Assembly (NCBI GenBank): GCA_964498725.1
Contig: CAZCHS010000003.1
Coordinates: forward strand, 1-64,000
Direction: 5' to 3'
Source of the DNA: JAFGTP01 sp964498725
Lineage (GTDB): Bacteria; Fidelibacterota; UBA2242; JAFGTP01
Length of the DNA stretch: 64,000 nt
Numbering within the stretch: the first letter of the stretch is position 1; each line of letters opens with the position of its first letter. Under the pieces are notes generated by a model. The model was given only the letters and a program-made list of their open reading frames with translations. It was not told the DNA's origin and did no database searches. Shown here piece by piece: positions 43,608 through 52,008 of this stretch. The translations under genes were made by a program, and so were the position numbers.

Positions 43608-44441
43608 ATGTCAAAAAGAATTTATTACTTAACTTCCGAGATTATTCCTTTTGCAGAAAGCTATCAGTTGGCGAATTTTTCAAAAGGAGTACCCGCTGAA
43701 TTCATTGATAGAAAATATGATTTCAGGCTGATGATGCCCAAATATGGGTTTATTAGTGACCGCCGTTATATCCTGCGGGAAGTTATCAGACTGAGAAACA
43801 TGACATTGAATTATATGGGCGTAGAGTTTCCGGCTAGTGTAAAATCGGCCTTTATTCCTAATACAAAGGTTCAGGTTTACTTTCTGGAACATGAAGATTT
43901 TTACAAACCCACAACAGAACAATTATACAATTTAGACTGTGATGAAGATCATTGTCTGAATTCGGTTCGCTTTGGTTATTTTGCTTTAGCAGCTTTAAAT
44001 ACTTTAAGTTACCTGCGCTGGAAACCGGATGTGCTGATCTGCAATGACTGGCAAATGAGTTTATTACCGATTTTTCTGGAATCCGGACTGGTTGATAAAG
44101 AATTCCTGGATGGCGTAAAAGTCGTGCAGATGTTGCATTCCAAATCCGATCAGGGCGTTTATTCCAAAGAGGAATACAAAAAGATCGGCCTGGAAGATTT
44201 CGAAACCACTCTGGAAAGGAACGGAAAAATTGATTGCGTGGCAGAATCTATGAAATTAGCAGATTATGTGATGTTTGTTAATCACGGTGGAACTAATTTG
44301 ATCGAAGCGTATAAAAAGGATGAAGTGTTTTCAGACATTTTGAAAGAAAAAAGCGAACTAATATCAACCTTTGACGTTGTTGATGAAAACTGGGAAGAAG
44401 CTGCTGATGAGATCATTAAGATTATTGACAAAATCCAATAA
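43608..44441 (+). CDS. Orphan starch/glycogen synthase N-terminal domain protein
   Basis: A 277-residue protein that aligns with the N-terminal catalytic half of GT5 glycogen synthases: IYYLTSEIIPFAESYQLANF at the start, VYFLEHEDFY, RFGYFALAALNTL and KPDVLICNDWQMSLLPIFL. The second half (the nucleotide-sugar-binding Rossmann domain) is absent. The ADP-glucose-binding KTGGL motif after IPFA is replaced by ESYQL. It is therefore probably not an active synthase alone; a regulatory or structural role is possible. AAAAGAG precedes the ATG. The following lipoprotein gene may overlap its 3' end. Confidence 0.8.
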   Translation: MSKRIYYLTSEIIPFAESYQLANFSKGVPAEFIDRKYDFRLMMPKYGFISDRRYILREVIRLRNMTLNYMGVEFPASVKSAFIPNTKVQVYFLEHEDFYKPTTEQLYNLDCDEDHCLNSVRFGYFALAALNTLSYLRWKPDVLICNDWQMSLLPIFLESGLVDKEFLDGVKVVQMLHSKSDQGVYSKEEYKKIGLEDFETTLERNGKIDCVAESMKLADYVMFVNHGGTNLIEAYKKDEVFSDILKEKSELISTFDVVDENWEEAADEIIKIIDKIQ

Positions 44442-45621
44442 GCGATCATGGAAAATTATTTTCCTGCTGATTCTGTTTATTGGGTTGTTTTTGAACTGTG
44501 AAGACAAGATTCCAACACAAACTGTCGATTCCAACATCCTGGAATATTCTCAAAAAGAGATGGATGCGGAAGATATGGAAATTCGAACGGTTAGTTCCAA
44601 TTACAATTTAAGTTCGGAATCAGAGTTATATTTTGGAGAAGATGACAATATTAAGTCTCTGACAATTATGAAGTTCAGGGATATTTTAGTACTGCCCGAC
44701 ACAATTGATGAAGTGCTGGACTTTAGCCTGATTTTTTATCCTAAAGAAAGCCTGCCGGTGGATACCTCCGATGAAGACCATAACTATGTTAATATCTGGA
44801 TGGTAACATCGCCGTTGGATTGGTCAGAAGACGAAACAACTTTTGATGTGGACAATCCCCTGGATTTTGATAATCTGGAAAAAGAACCGGTAGCAGAAAA
44901 ATATTTGATAGGAACACAGGATACCTGTGAAATTGAATTGTCCGAAAATTTATTCTACAACCTGTTGGACTCCGCCACAGTGGAAGCCGGACTTGTGTTT
45001 ACCGGGGACGCTGCCAATGGCGATAATTTTCAGTCTATACATTCAAGAAATACCTCAGATCATGAACCGCATATACATTTCCGGTATGTTGTCGATGATG
45101 ATACAACCACCAAGACTTACCGGGCCACTGATGATTTAACCGTCACAACGCGGAAAAATCAGGCGGAAGAAAATGATCAATTACTGGTGTCACAATCCTT
45201 TAATGAGGCGGTTTTATTGAATTTCGATCTGGATGATCTCTGGGATTCACCGGATTCCAATGTTTACATTCCTGAAGCGCGCTTAAAACTGCATATAAAT
45301 CGTGCTGAGTGTGTCGATTATAATGATGATTTTTATCTTTATATCACGCTGCTGGATACGGCGGATTATTATGCCGATTATCTTTATGATATTGCCAGCT
45401 CTACCAATGGTGTGAAGATCGGGGTTGATGACAGTGTGGCGGTGATCAATATTCGCTCAGAATTACAGAGCATAACTACCGGCTACAATAAGAATCTGGG
45501 TATGATCTTATGGTCGGCCCACAGTAGTGTCGACATGGCCAGGTTTAATTTTTATGGCAAGGATGCGTCGCCAAGCTTGCAACCGGAACTCAAAGTATTA
45601 TTTGTGAAAGAAGAAAAATAA
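44407..45621 (+). CDS. Predicted lipoprotein with DNRLRE-like repeats
   Basis: A protein of about 404 residues. The N-terminus is basic, then hydrophobic (IIFLLILFIGLFLNC), with Cys31 as the likely lipidated residue, although Asn at -1 is atypical. Two similar beta-rich segments follow, each ending in a motif like HEPHIHFRY or LQPELKVLFV, resembling DNRLRE-type adhesion or scaffold domains. The start is uncertain: ATG 44407, TTG 44425 and TTG 44371 are in frame, and each of these starts overlaps the end of the GT5-like gene. The function is unknown. A barrel protein gene follows 2 bases later. Confidence 0.65.
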   Translation: MRSLRLLTKSNKRSWKIIFLLILFIGLFLNCEDKIPTQTVDSNILEYSQKEMDAEDMEIRTVSSNYNLSSESELYFGEDDNIKSLTIMKFRDILVLPDTIDEVLDFSLIFYPKESLPVDTSDEDHNYVNIWMVTSPLDWSEDETTFDVDNPLDFDNLEKEPVAEKYLIGTQDTCEIELSENLFYNLLDSATVEAGLVFTGDAANGDNFQSIHSRNTSDHEPHIHFRYVVDDDTTTKTYRATDDLTVTTRKNQAEENDQLLVSQSFNEAVLLNFDLDDLWDSPDSNVYIPEARLKLHINRAECVDYNDDFYLYITLLDTADYYADYLYDIASSTNGVKIGVDDSVAVINIRSELQSITTGYNKNLGMILWSAHSSVDMARFNFYGKDASPSLQPELKVLFVKEEK

Positions 45622-45623
45622 TT

Positions 45624-46823
45624 ATGAAGTATAGAATCTTATTAACAGTCTTATTTTTAGTCGGATTACTAACGGCGGAAAGTTCTTTTTACACACAAAA
45701 TGGGTTAGGGATAACTGCCAGTGTGTTGTCTGTAAGATCCCAGGGACTGGGCAATACCGGCGGTGCGAAGCTGGATTCTATCAGCCTCACCAGTGATAAC
45801 CCGGCCTTCTGGTATAATTTTTTCACCACTTCGCTGCAGGGATTTATGAATTATTCCACACAAAGTGCAGCAAACCAATCCGGTTCCTTCAGAACATCGG
45901 ACCTGGGCGGATTCGCAGTGAAATTCCCCGTCGGCGACTACGTCGGGATAGCTTTCGGACTAAAGCCGGAATATCGAACCAGTTACCAAACCAGTAATCT
46001 TGATTCCGTCAATTTCGACGGTGATATCATCCATTTTTATAATGAAACCAATTATAATGGCGGTATCAGCGAAGCCTTCCTGGGCCTTGGATACAAGTTC
46101 GGTTCCCGCCTGAGTTTTGGCGCCAAATCTAAAATTCTATTTGGTAATTATGATTTTGAAAATGAACTGGACCGCGGCTATAACGGCGGTATTAACTCCA
46201 GGTACAGCCAAAAATTAAAAATGAAAGGGCTGCAAACCGAATTAGGAGTTGGCTGGTATCAGAAGGATAATTTTTCTTTGGGAATGTCATACACCCTTCA
46301 CAATGTTTTCAGTCATGAATCGGATATCAACTATTATTATGGCCCGGATAGTTCAATAGACAGCAAAAAAATTAAGCTGCCGGCCAAATTCACCTTATCT
46401 TTACAAAAAAAGTTATCAAAACAATTGTATTTTTCATCAGATTTTTATTATTTAGAAGGCTATTCCGATTTTGTGAATAAAGTGGAATTTTTTAATGATA
46501 TTAATAGTGATGATTCTTATTTTTTAGGCGTTGGAATAGAAAGAGTCCATTCCGACAGGATTTATAAAGATTACTGGAAAAATCTTGATTACAGGTTAGG
46601 TGCTTTTTACAGAACCGAACCCTTTTACAAAGGCGATGATCAAATCAGGGATATTGGTATTTCCATGGGACTTGGTATTCCGATGAACATGAATCTCAGT
46701 AGCTTTGATATTGGTTTTCAATATATAAGCCGCTCCGGTTTTTTAGAGGATGAAATCGGTAGGGAGTCGATTTATAAACTTAGTTTTGGAATTACAACCG
46801 GTGGGCTGTGGTTCCGAAGATAG
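45624..46823 (+). CDS. Predicted outer-membrane beta-barrel protein
   Basis: A 399-residue exported protein with signal peptide (KYRILLTVLFLVGLLTA). Its N-terminal region, SVRSQGLGNTGGAKLDSISL then NPAFWYN, weakly recalls the PorV/FadL-like pattern of glycine-rich start and NPA motif. The rest has alternating aromatic strands and ends GGLWFRR. Start 2 bases after the lipoprotein gene suggests the two act together at the outer membrane. Substrate unknown. Confidence 0.65.
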   Translation: MKYRILLTVLFLVGLLTAESSFYTQNGLGITASVLSVRSQGLGNTGGAKLDSISLTSDNPAFWYNFFTTSLQGFMNYSTQSAANQSGSFRTSDLGGFAVKFPVGDYVGIAFGLKPEYRTSYQTSNLDSVNFDGDIIHFYNETNYNGGISEAFLGLGYKFGSRLSFGAKSKILFGNYDFENELDRGYNGGINSRYSQKLKMKGLQTELGVGWYQKDNFSLGMSYTLHNVFSHESDINYYYGPDSSIDSKKIKLPAKFTLSLQKKLSKQLYFSSDFYYLEGYSDFVNKVEFFNDINSDDSYFLGVGIERVHSDRIYKDYWKNLDYRLGAFYRTEPFYKGDDQIRDIGISMGLGIPMNMNLSSFDIGFQYISRSGFLEDEIGRESIYKLSFGITTGGLWFRR

Positions 46824-46844
46824 AACAATTATTGAGGAGATGAC

Positions 46845-48128
46845 ATGTTAACTAAATTTACAAAACCAATCGTTATGATTTTGCTATCCGTATTTGCGGT
46901 AATATTTTTAGTCCAGTGCGTGCCGCCACCGGCCACAGAAACAGGACCCACTGATGCTGCTGAAGAAACAGAGGAGAAAAAAGATTATGATGCCAGAACC
47001 TGCGACCGGTACCTGAGCTTTGCTTATGGCTACTATCAAAATCAGGACTGGCGGGGTACTATTAAAAATTATCGCAGAATGATTGAAAATGACTGCGAGG
47101 AAGCCTATGCAAAAGATATTTTTTATTATATGGGCAGAGCTTACAGGGAATTAGGAGAAGAAGACGAAACCTATCTCGATAGTGCTGCTTATACCTATCA
47201 GCTTGGATTGGAATATTTACCTTCCAATACAGCTATCAGAAAAAATCTTGCCTATGTTTACCGCCTCCAGGGTGAGACCGAAATGGAAATTCGTGAGTAT
47301 GAAAAGCTGGCCGACAGGGACCCGGACAATATTGATTATTATGAGGAATTGGTAAAGCTTTATTTTAAAGATGACAGATATGAAGATGTAACCTGGGCGA
47401 CAGAAAAAATCCTGGAACTTGATCCCGGCAATCAACAGGCGATTAACGACAGAATGCTGGCTTATCAGAAATTGGGCAAAGACCTGACTGAAGTACAAAA
47501 AGAAGCCTGGGAAAAGAATCCTTCTGTCACAAACGGATTGGATTATGCCTCAGCTTTGGAAGAAAAGAAAGAGTATGAAAACGCGGTGGTTATCCTGAAG
47601 AAGGTTACTGCAATGGCTCCCACCAATTATGAAGTCTGGGAAAAGTTAGGCTCTCTCTATAAAACTCTGGACGATAAAGAAAACGTAATCAAAACTTATA
47701 AACATATTGCGGAGAAATTATCACCCCGGGATTTGGATATTATCGCCAATATTGTGGAAACACAACTTGCCCTGACTAAATTTGAGGAAGCCTATGAATG
47801 GGCAAAACGCGCTTACCAGATTAACCCTGACTCAAAAACATCTAATAAACTGATGGGAGATGTGTATTACCGCGCGGCGGAATATTATTCCGAAGAGGTT
47901 GATTTTGAAGACAAACTGGTCTACAAACTGGCCTATGATTATTACAAAAATGCCAGTGAACTCGGGGAATACAGTGTGAAAAGCCGGCTGGATTATCTGA
48001 AAGAATTCAGAATTCCATCCAGTGAAGACTGGTTTATGAATAAATATGAAACGGGTGGAAAAGACAGAACTGATTTTACACCGCAAAAAGAATGTTACGA
48101 CTGGATTGAAGAAAGCGCTTCAAAATAA
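46845..48128 (+). CDS. TPR-repeat lipoprotein
   Basis: A 427-residue protein with a lipoprotein signal ending in IFLVQC, a proline- and acid-rich linker, and then tetratricopeptide repeats over most of its length. Examples are YLSFAYGYYQNQDWRGTIKN, NLAYVYRLQGETEMEIREYE and WEKLGSLYKTLDDKENVIKT. TPR lipoproteins of this kind act as scaffolds for envelope complexes. Its stop overlaps the rpiB start by one base. Specific partner unknown; the preceding barrel protein is a candidate. Confidence 0.78.
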   Translation: MLTKFTKPIVMILLSVFAVIFLVQCVPPPATETGPTDAAEETEEKKDYDARTCDRYLSFAYGYYQNQDWRGTIKNYRRMIENDCEEAYAKDIFYYMGRAYRELGEEDETYLDSAAYTYQLGLEYLPSNTAIRKNLAYVYRLQGETEMEIREYEKLADRDPDNIDYYEELVKLYFKDDRYEDVTWATEKILELDPGNQQAINDRMLAYQKLGKDLTEVQKEAWEKNPSVTNGLDYASALEEKKEYENAVVILKKVTAMAPTNYEVWEKLGSLYKTLDDKENVIKTYKHIAEKLSPRDLDIIANIVETQLALTKFEEAYEWAKRAYQINPDSKTSNKLMGDVYYRAAEYYSEEVDFEDKLVYKLAYDYYKNASELGEYSVKSRLDYLKEFRIPSSEDWFMNKYETGGKDRTDFTPQKECYDWIEESASK

Positions 48129-48583
48129 TGATAAAACAGCTTTACATAGGGGCTGACCACGGTGGCGTGGACCTGAAACAAGAATTAATAGATTTTGCGC
48201 AGGAACAAGGTATTGCGATACAGAATCTCGGCACTGACAGCCGGGATTCTGTTGACTATCCCGACTATGCGAAACGGGTGGCTAAAAAAGTTGCCGAAGA
48301 CAACAAGGCTTTTGGGGTGGCTATTTGCCGGACTGGTATTGGTGTCAGTATTTCTGCAAACAAGGTAAAAGGAATTCGGGCGGCCCTGGTAAGCTCGGAA
48401 ACGCTGGCGGAATTGAGTCGAAAACACAATAATGCCAATGTTCTCTGTTTTGGCGCGGACTTTATTGAACCCGAAATTGCCAAAAAAGCTTTGTTGAAAT
48501 TTATCACTACCGAATTTGAGGGAGGACGACACGTGCGGCGTGTACAGAAAATGACAGACTTGGAGGGTCAAAATGAAATTTAA
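48128..48583 (+). CDS. rpiB: Ribose-5-phosphate isomerase B
   Basis: Interconverts ribose-5-phosphate and ribulose-5-phosphate in the pentose phosphate pathway. The 151-residue protein has IGADHGGVDLKQEL, NLGTDSRDSVDYPDYA and the active-site region with Cys67 in CRTGIGVSISANKVKGIRAA. The usual CGTG is CRTG here. The last 11 bases overlap glyA, suggesting coupled expression; many bacteria keep rpiB and glyA together. Confidence 0.93.
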   Translation: MIKQLYIGADHGGVDLKQELIDFAQEQGIAIQNLGTDSRDSVDYPDYAKRVAKKVAEDNKAFGVAICRTGIGVSISANKVKGIRAALVSSETLAELSRKHNNANVLCFGADFIEPEIAKKALLKFITTEFEGGRHVRRVQKMTDLEGQNEI

Positions 48584-49877
48584 ATATTTGTCTGCTCAAG
48601 ACAGTGAAATTCTAAATTCAGTCACAGCTGAATTGGAACGTGAGCGAAACACATTGGAATTGATCGCATCAGAAAATTTTGTCAGCCCGGCAGTATTGGA
48701 AACTGCCAGCAGTGTAATGACCAACAAATATGCCGAAGGCTATCCCGGCAAACGCTATTATGGCGGTTGTTTCGCTGTCGATAAAGCGGAAAATATCGCC
48801 CGCGACAGGGTCAGGAAATTGTTTGATGCGGAATATGCCAATGTACAACCTCACTCCGGTTCACAGGCAAATATGGCGGCTTATTTTTCTTTTCTGGAAC
48901 CCGGTGATACAATTCTGGGGATGAACCTGGCACACGGTGGTCATTTGACCCATGGCAGCCCGGTGAATTTCTCCGGAAAACTCTTCAAGATTGTTTCTTA
49001 TGGTGTGAAAAAAGAAACCGGGAGAATTGACTATGATGACCTGGCACAAAAAGCCAGAGACCATAAACCCAAAATGATCGTGGCCGGCGCCAGCGCTTAT
49101 CCGCGATTTATTGATTTCGCTAAATTCCGTGAAATTGCCGATGAGGTGGGCGCTTTCCTGATGACTGACATGGCCCATCCGGCCGGTTTAATTGCCGCCG
49201 GTCTCCACCCCAGCCCCTTGCCCCATTGTCATGTAGTGACATCGACAACCCACAAAACCCTGCGCGGCCCGCGTGGTGGCCTGATACTAATGGGCAAAGA
49301 TTATGAAAATACACTGGGTGTAGTAGCGAGAAAATCCGGCCGTGTCAAAAAAATGTCAGAGATCATTGATTCCAATGTCATGCCCGGTATCCAGGGCGGC
49401 CCGCTAATGCATATTATCGCGGCCAAGGCGGTGGCATTCGGCGAAGCGCTGAAACCTGAATTCAAAAGCTATGCGCAGCAAATTATGAATAATGCCAAAG
49501 CCCTGGCAGAAGAACTGCTCAGCATGGATTTTCAACTGACATCCGGCGGGACAGATAACCATCTGATTTTAATTGACCTTACGAATAAAGATGTTTCCGG
49601 AAAGGCTGCTGAAAATGCGCTGGAAGAGGCCGGCATTACCACCAACAAAAACATGGTCCCCTTTGATAAAAGAAGTCCATTTATTACCAGTGGTGTTCGT
49701 ATCGGTACTGCAGCCCTGACAACCCGCGGTATGAAAGAAGCTGAGATGAAGAAGATCGCCGCTTTTATTCACCGTGTGGTTGCCGACCACAAAAATAAAA
49801 CGGTGCTGGAATCGGTCAGAAAAGATGTGCAGGAACTCTGTGACCAGTTCCCCCTTTACCAGGAAATAAGGGTTTAA
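48573..49877 (+). CDS. glyA: Serine hydroxymethyltransferase
   Basis: Converts serine and tetrahydrofolate to glycine and methylene-THF, the main one-carbon source and thus a supplier for the two formyl-transfer steps of the PurNH fusion. The 434-residue PLP enzyme has LIASENFVSPAVLE, YAEGYPGKRYYGGC, and PLP-binding Lys228 in TSTTHKTLRGPRGG. Length is normal. AGGG-rich sequence inside rpiB precedes the ATG. Confidence 0.97.
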   Translation: MKFKYLSAQDSEILNSVTAELERERNTLELIASENFVSPAVLETASSVMTNKYAEGYPGKRYYGGCFAVDKAENIARDRVRKLFDAEYANVQPHSGSQANMAAYFSFLEPGDTILGMNLAHGGHLTHGSPVNFSGKLFKIVSYGVKKETGRIDYDDLAQKARDHKPKMIVAGASAYPRFIDFAKFREIADEVGAFLMTDMAHPAGLIAAGLHPSPLPHCHVVTSTTHKTLRGPRGGLILMGKDYENTLGVVARKSGRVKKMSEIIDSNVMPGIQGGPLMHIIAAKAVAFGEALKPEFKSYAQQIMNNAKALAEELLSMDFQLTSGGTDNHLILIDLTNKDVSGKAAENALEEAGITTNKNMVPFDKRSPFITSGVRIGTAALTTRGMKEAEMKKIAAFIHRVVADHKNKTVLESVRKDVQELCDQFPLYQEIRV

Positions 49878-49878
49878 A

Positions 49879-50334
49879 ATGAAGTGCCCTTTTTGCTCCT
49901 CTACAGATATCAAAGTCGTTGATTCGCGCTCTGCCCAAAAAGGCAAATCCATTCGCCGCAGACGGGAATGCAGTGATTGCCACCACCGGTTCACCACCTA
50001 TGAGCATGTTATCGAAACACCGGTATCTGTGATCAAAAACGATGGAAGCCGCGAGGAATTTGATCGCACGAAACTGGAACGCAGTCTCAAGATTGCCTGT
50101 AACAAACGTAAGATTTCCTCGGATATCATCGAACACATTATTAAAAACATCGTCTCAAAAGTCGAAGATGTGGGCAGTACGGAAGTCAAATCTTCTTTCA
50201 TCGGCGAACTGGTAATGGACTATTTGAAAAAATATGATGATGTGGCCTATATTCGCTACGCGTCGGTTTATAAAAAATTTAAAGATATCAATGAATTCCG
50301 TGATCAGATCGAACACTTTTCTAAAGACGAATAG
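49879..50334 (+). CDS. nrdR: Transcriptional repressor NrdR
   Basis: Zinc-ribbon, ATP-cone repressor of ribonucleotide reductase genes. The 151-residue protein has the four-cysteine ribbon (MKCPFCSS near residue 1, then RRRECSDCHHRFTTYE) and the ATP-cone (SREEFDRTKLERSLKIACNK). No nrd gene is in this window, so its targets are elsewhere. It starts 1 base after glyA. Confidence 0.95.
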   Translation: MKCPFCSSTDIKVVDSRSAQKGKSIRRRRECSDCHHRFTTYEHVIETPVSVIKNDGSREEFDRTKLERSLKIACNKRKISSDIIEHIIKNIVSKVEDVGSTEVKSSFIGELVMDYLKKYDDVAYIRYASVYKKFKDINEFRDQIEHFSKDE

Positions 50335-50372
50335 GAACAAAGCAGGCTGACTTTAGTATATAAGAGGATTTT

Positions 50373-50543
50373 ATGAATAAAGAAATGCTGGACATATTAG
50401 CCTGCCCGAAATGCAAGGGGCGGTTGGAACTGAAACCGGATCAATCGGGATTAATTTGCAGAAATTGCGAATTGTTATTTAAGATTGAAGACAATATTCC
50501 GATATTGCTAATAGAAAAAGCGGTAAAGTGTCCGGAATCCTGA
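50373..50543 (+). CDS. Trm112-family small zinc protein
   Basis: A 56-residue protein starting MNKEMLDILACPKCKGRLEL, then ICRNCELLFKI and DNIPILL. CPKC and the later CRNC form a zinc knuckle, as in the Trm112/YcaR family. Bacterial members are small and of uncertain role; the eukaryotic homologue activates methyltransferases. GAGG lies upstream of the ATG. It follows nrdR by 38 bases and is followed by an AT-rich gap. Confidence 0.85.
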   Translation: MNKEMLDILACPKCKGRLELKPDQSGLICRNCELLFKIEDNIPILLIEKAVKCPES

Positions 50544-50713
50544 TTTAACTTGATTTATGAACTTTTTTGATGTAATTTCGACAAATTTTTAGGAGAAAAA
50601 CGAAAACGAAACAATTGCTAATTATTCTCTGTATTTTCTAATATCAAATCAATTAAACTTAAATTTTACATTTAATTTTAGAAAATTTCTGTAAATTCTT
50701 TAAATCTTTATAT

Positions 50714-50738
50714 ACCGAATTAATGCATTCGGTTTTTT
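50714..50738 (+). terminator. Terminator-like hairpin in the leader of the PorV-like gene
   Basis: ACCGAAT at 50714-50720 pairs with ATTCGGT at 50727-50733, followed by a T run. It lies only about 20 bases before the gene at 50759, with AAGGAGG between. It may end upstream transcription or act as a leader attenuator. The 215-base gap it belongs to (50544-50758) is otherwise AT-rich and empty. Confidence 0.55.
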
Positions 50739-50758
50739 ATTACAAGGAGGAATTTTAA

Positions 50759-51982
50759 ATGAAACGTATATTTTTTAGTCTTGTGATAATTTTTATTTTA
50801 TTATCCAATGCTTTTGCCAGTAGTGAAGCCGGTGCTATTTGGCTGTTGATCAATCCGGGCGCCCGTGCCTGTGGTATGGGAGAAGCCGGAGTTGCGGTTG
50901 CTGACAATGCCGACGCGACCTATTATAATCCTGCGGGACTGGGCTTTTTAGGCGGCAGAGAGCTTTCTCTGATGCACGTTCAGTGGTTACCCAACTTGTC
51001 TGACGATCTCTATTATGACTTTATTGCCTACCGTCATTATGTGGAAGATGTTGGTACCTTTGGTGGTAATATTGCCTTGATGAATCTCGGTGAACAGACT
51101 GCTACTGATGAACAGGGAAATAATTTGGGAACCTTTCGGTCTTATATGGTCTCCACCTCACTTTCATACGGAACCCGGTTGAATCGTACCTCTTCTTTTG
51201 GAGGTAATTTTAAAATTATCCACCAGCACTTAACAAGTATGCTGGCGGGTGAGGAAAAAGGTAGTGGTCAATCAACAAATTTTGCCTTTGATATTGGCTA
51301 TATGAAAAAAGAATTTTTGCTGAGAAACCTAACGCTTGGCGCAAATATCGCCAATATCGGTAATAAAATATCTTTTGTCGATGTTGAGCAGGCCGACCCA
51401 ATGCCTACCAACCTGAAAATTGGCTTGAAATATGATATTTATCGCAAACACAACAAATTTTCTATTACCTATGATATTAATAAGTTGCTGGTAGCATCTT
51501 ATCCTGACAGGGACATTGATGGTGATCAATTGGTCGGTGGCTGGGATGAAGACGGTAATCGTAATCCCGGTGGCGAATATAATGAAGACGGCCAGCGTGA
51601 AGGCGCCCATACCGATCCCTGGTACAAAGCTATATTCACCTCATGGGTCGATGACTGGCTGTTGGTGTATGATTCCAAACATGATGGTCTGGGCGAAAAT
51701 GATGAAGACGGCGACACTAATGACGGTTCTCTTTCCAATGAACTTGAATCCCTGGTGCACAATTTTGGTGTGGAATACTGGTACAATAGCCAGTTCGCCA
51801 TCAGAATGGGTGGTATTTATGATAAGGAAGGCGAGATTCGCCTGGATAACGGACTGCCGATCCTGACCTTTGGCGCCAGTTTAAGAATTGCCGGCCTGGG
51901 AGCGGACTTTGGTTATACCTATGGTGAATCCGGTCATCCCCGCGCCAACACAATGTTTTTCTCAATCAATATGAAACTGTAG
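50759..51982 (+). CDS. PorV/PorQ-family outer-membrane barrel protein
   Basis: A 407-residue protein with signal peptide (IFFSLVIIFILLSNAFA) and the family signature GAIWLLINPGARACGMGEAG, then ADATYYNPAGLGFLGG. Later there is an acidic, glycine-rich loop with DxDGD-like repeats (DRDIDGDQLVGGWDEDGN, ENDEDGDTNDG), probably surface-exposed and metal-binding. The barrel ends MFFSINMKL. AAGGAGG precedes the ATG. Directly upstream of a second sorting-domain protein, as at 26055-30517, so PorV-type cargo handling is likely. Confidence 0.82.
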   Translation: MKRIFFSLVIIFILLSNAFASSEAGAIWLLINPGARACGMGEAGVAVADNADATYYNPAGLGFLGGRELSLMHVQWLPNLSDDLYYDFIAYRHYVEDVGTFGGNIALMNLGEQTATDEQGNNLGTFRSYMVSTSLSYGTRLNRTSSFGGNFKIIHQHLTSMLAGEEKGSGQSTNFAFDIGYMKKEFLLRNLTLGANIANIGNKISFVDVEQADPMPTNLKIGLKYDIYRKHNKFSITYDINKLLVASYPDRDIDGDQLVGGWDEDGNRNPGGEYNEDGQREGAHTDPWYKAIFTSWVDDWLLVYDSKHDGLGENDEDGDTNDGSLSNELESLVHNFGVEYWYNSQFAIRMGGIYDKEGEIRLDNGLPILTFGASLRIAGLGADFGYTYGESGHPRANTMFFSINMKL

Positions 51983-52008
51983 CATAATATTTAAAGAACT
52001 ATCACAAT

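Noticed and set aside
48326..48340. RpiB active site reading CRTG instead of CGTG as a sign of a different enzyme
   Set aside because: All other RpiB motifs are intact and the cysteine is kept, so one substitution is not enough to reassign function.
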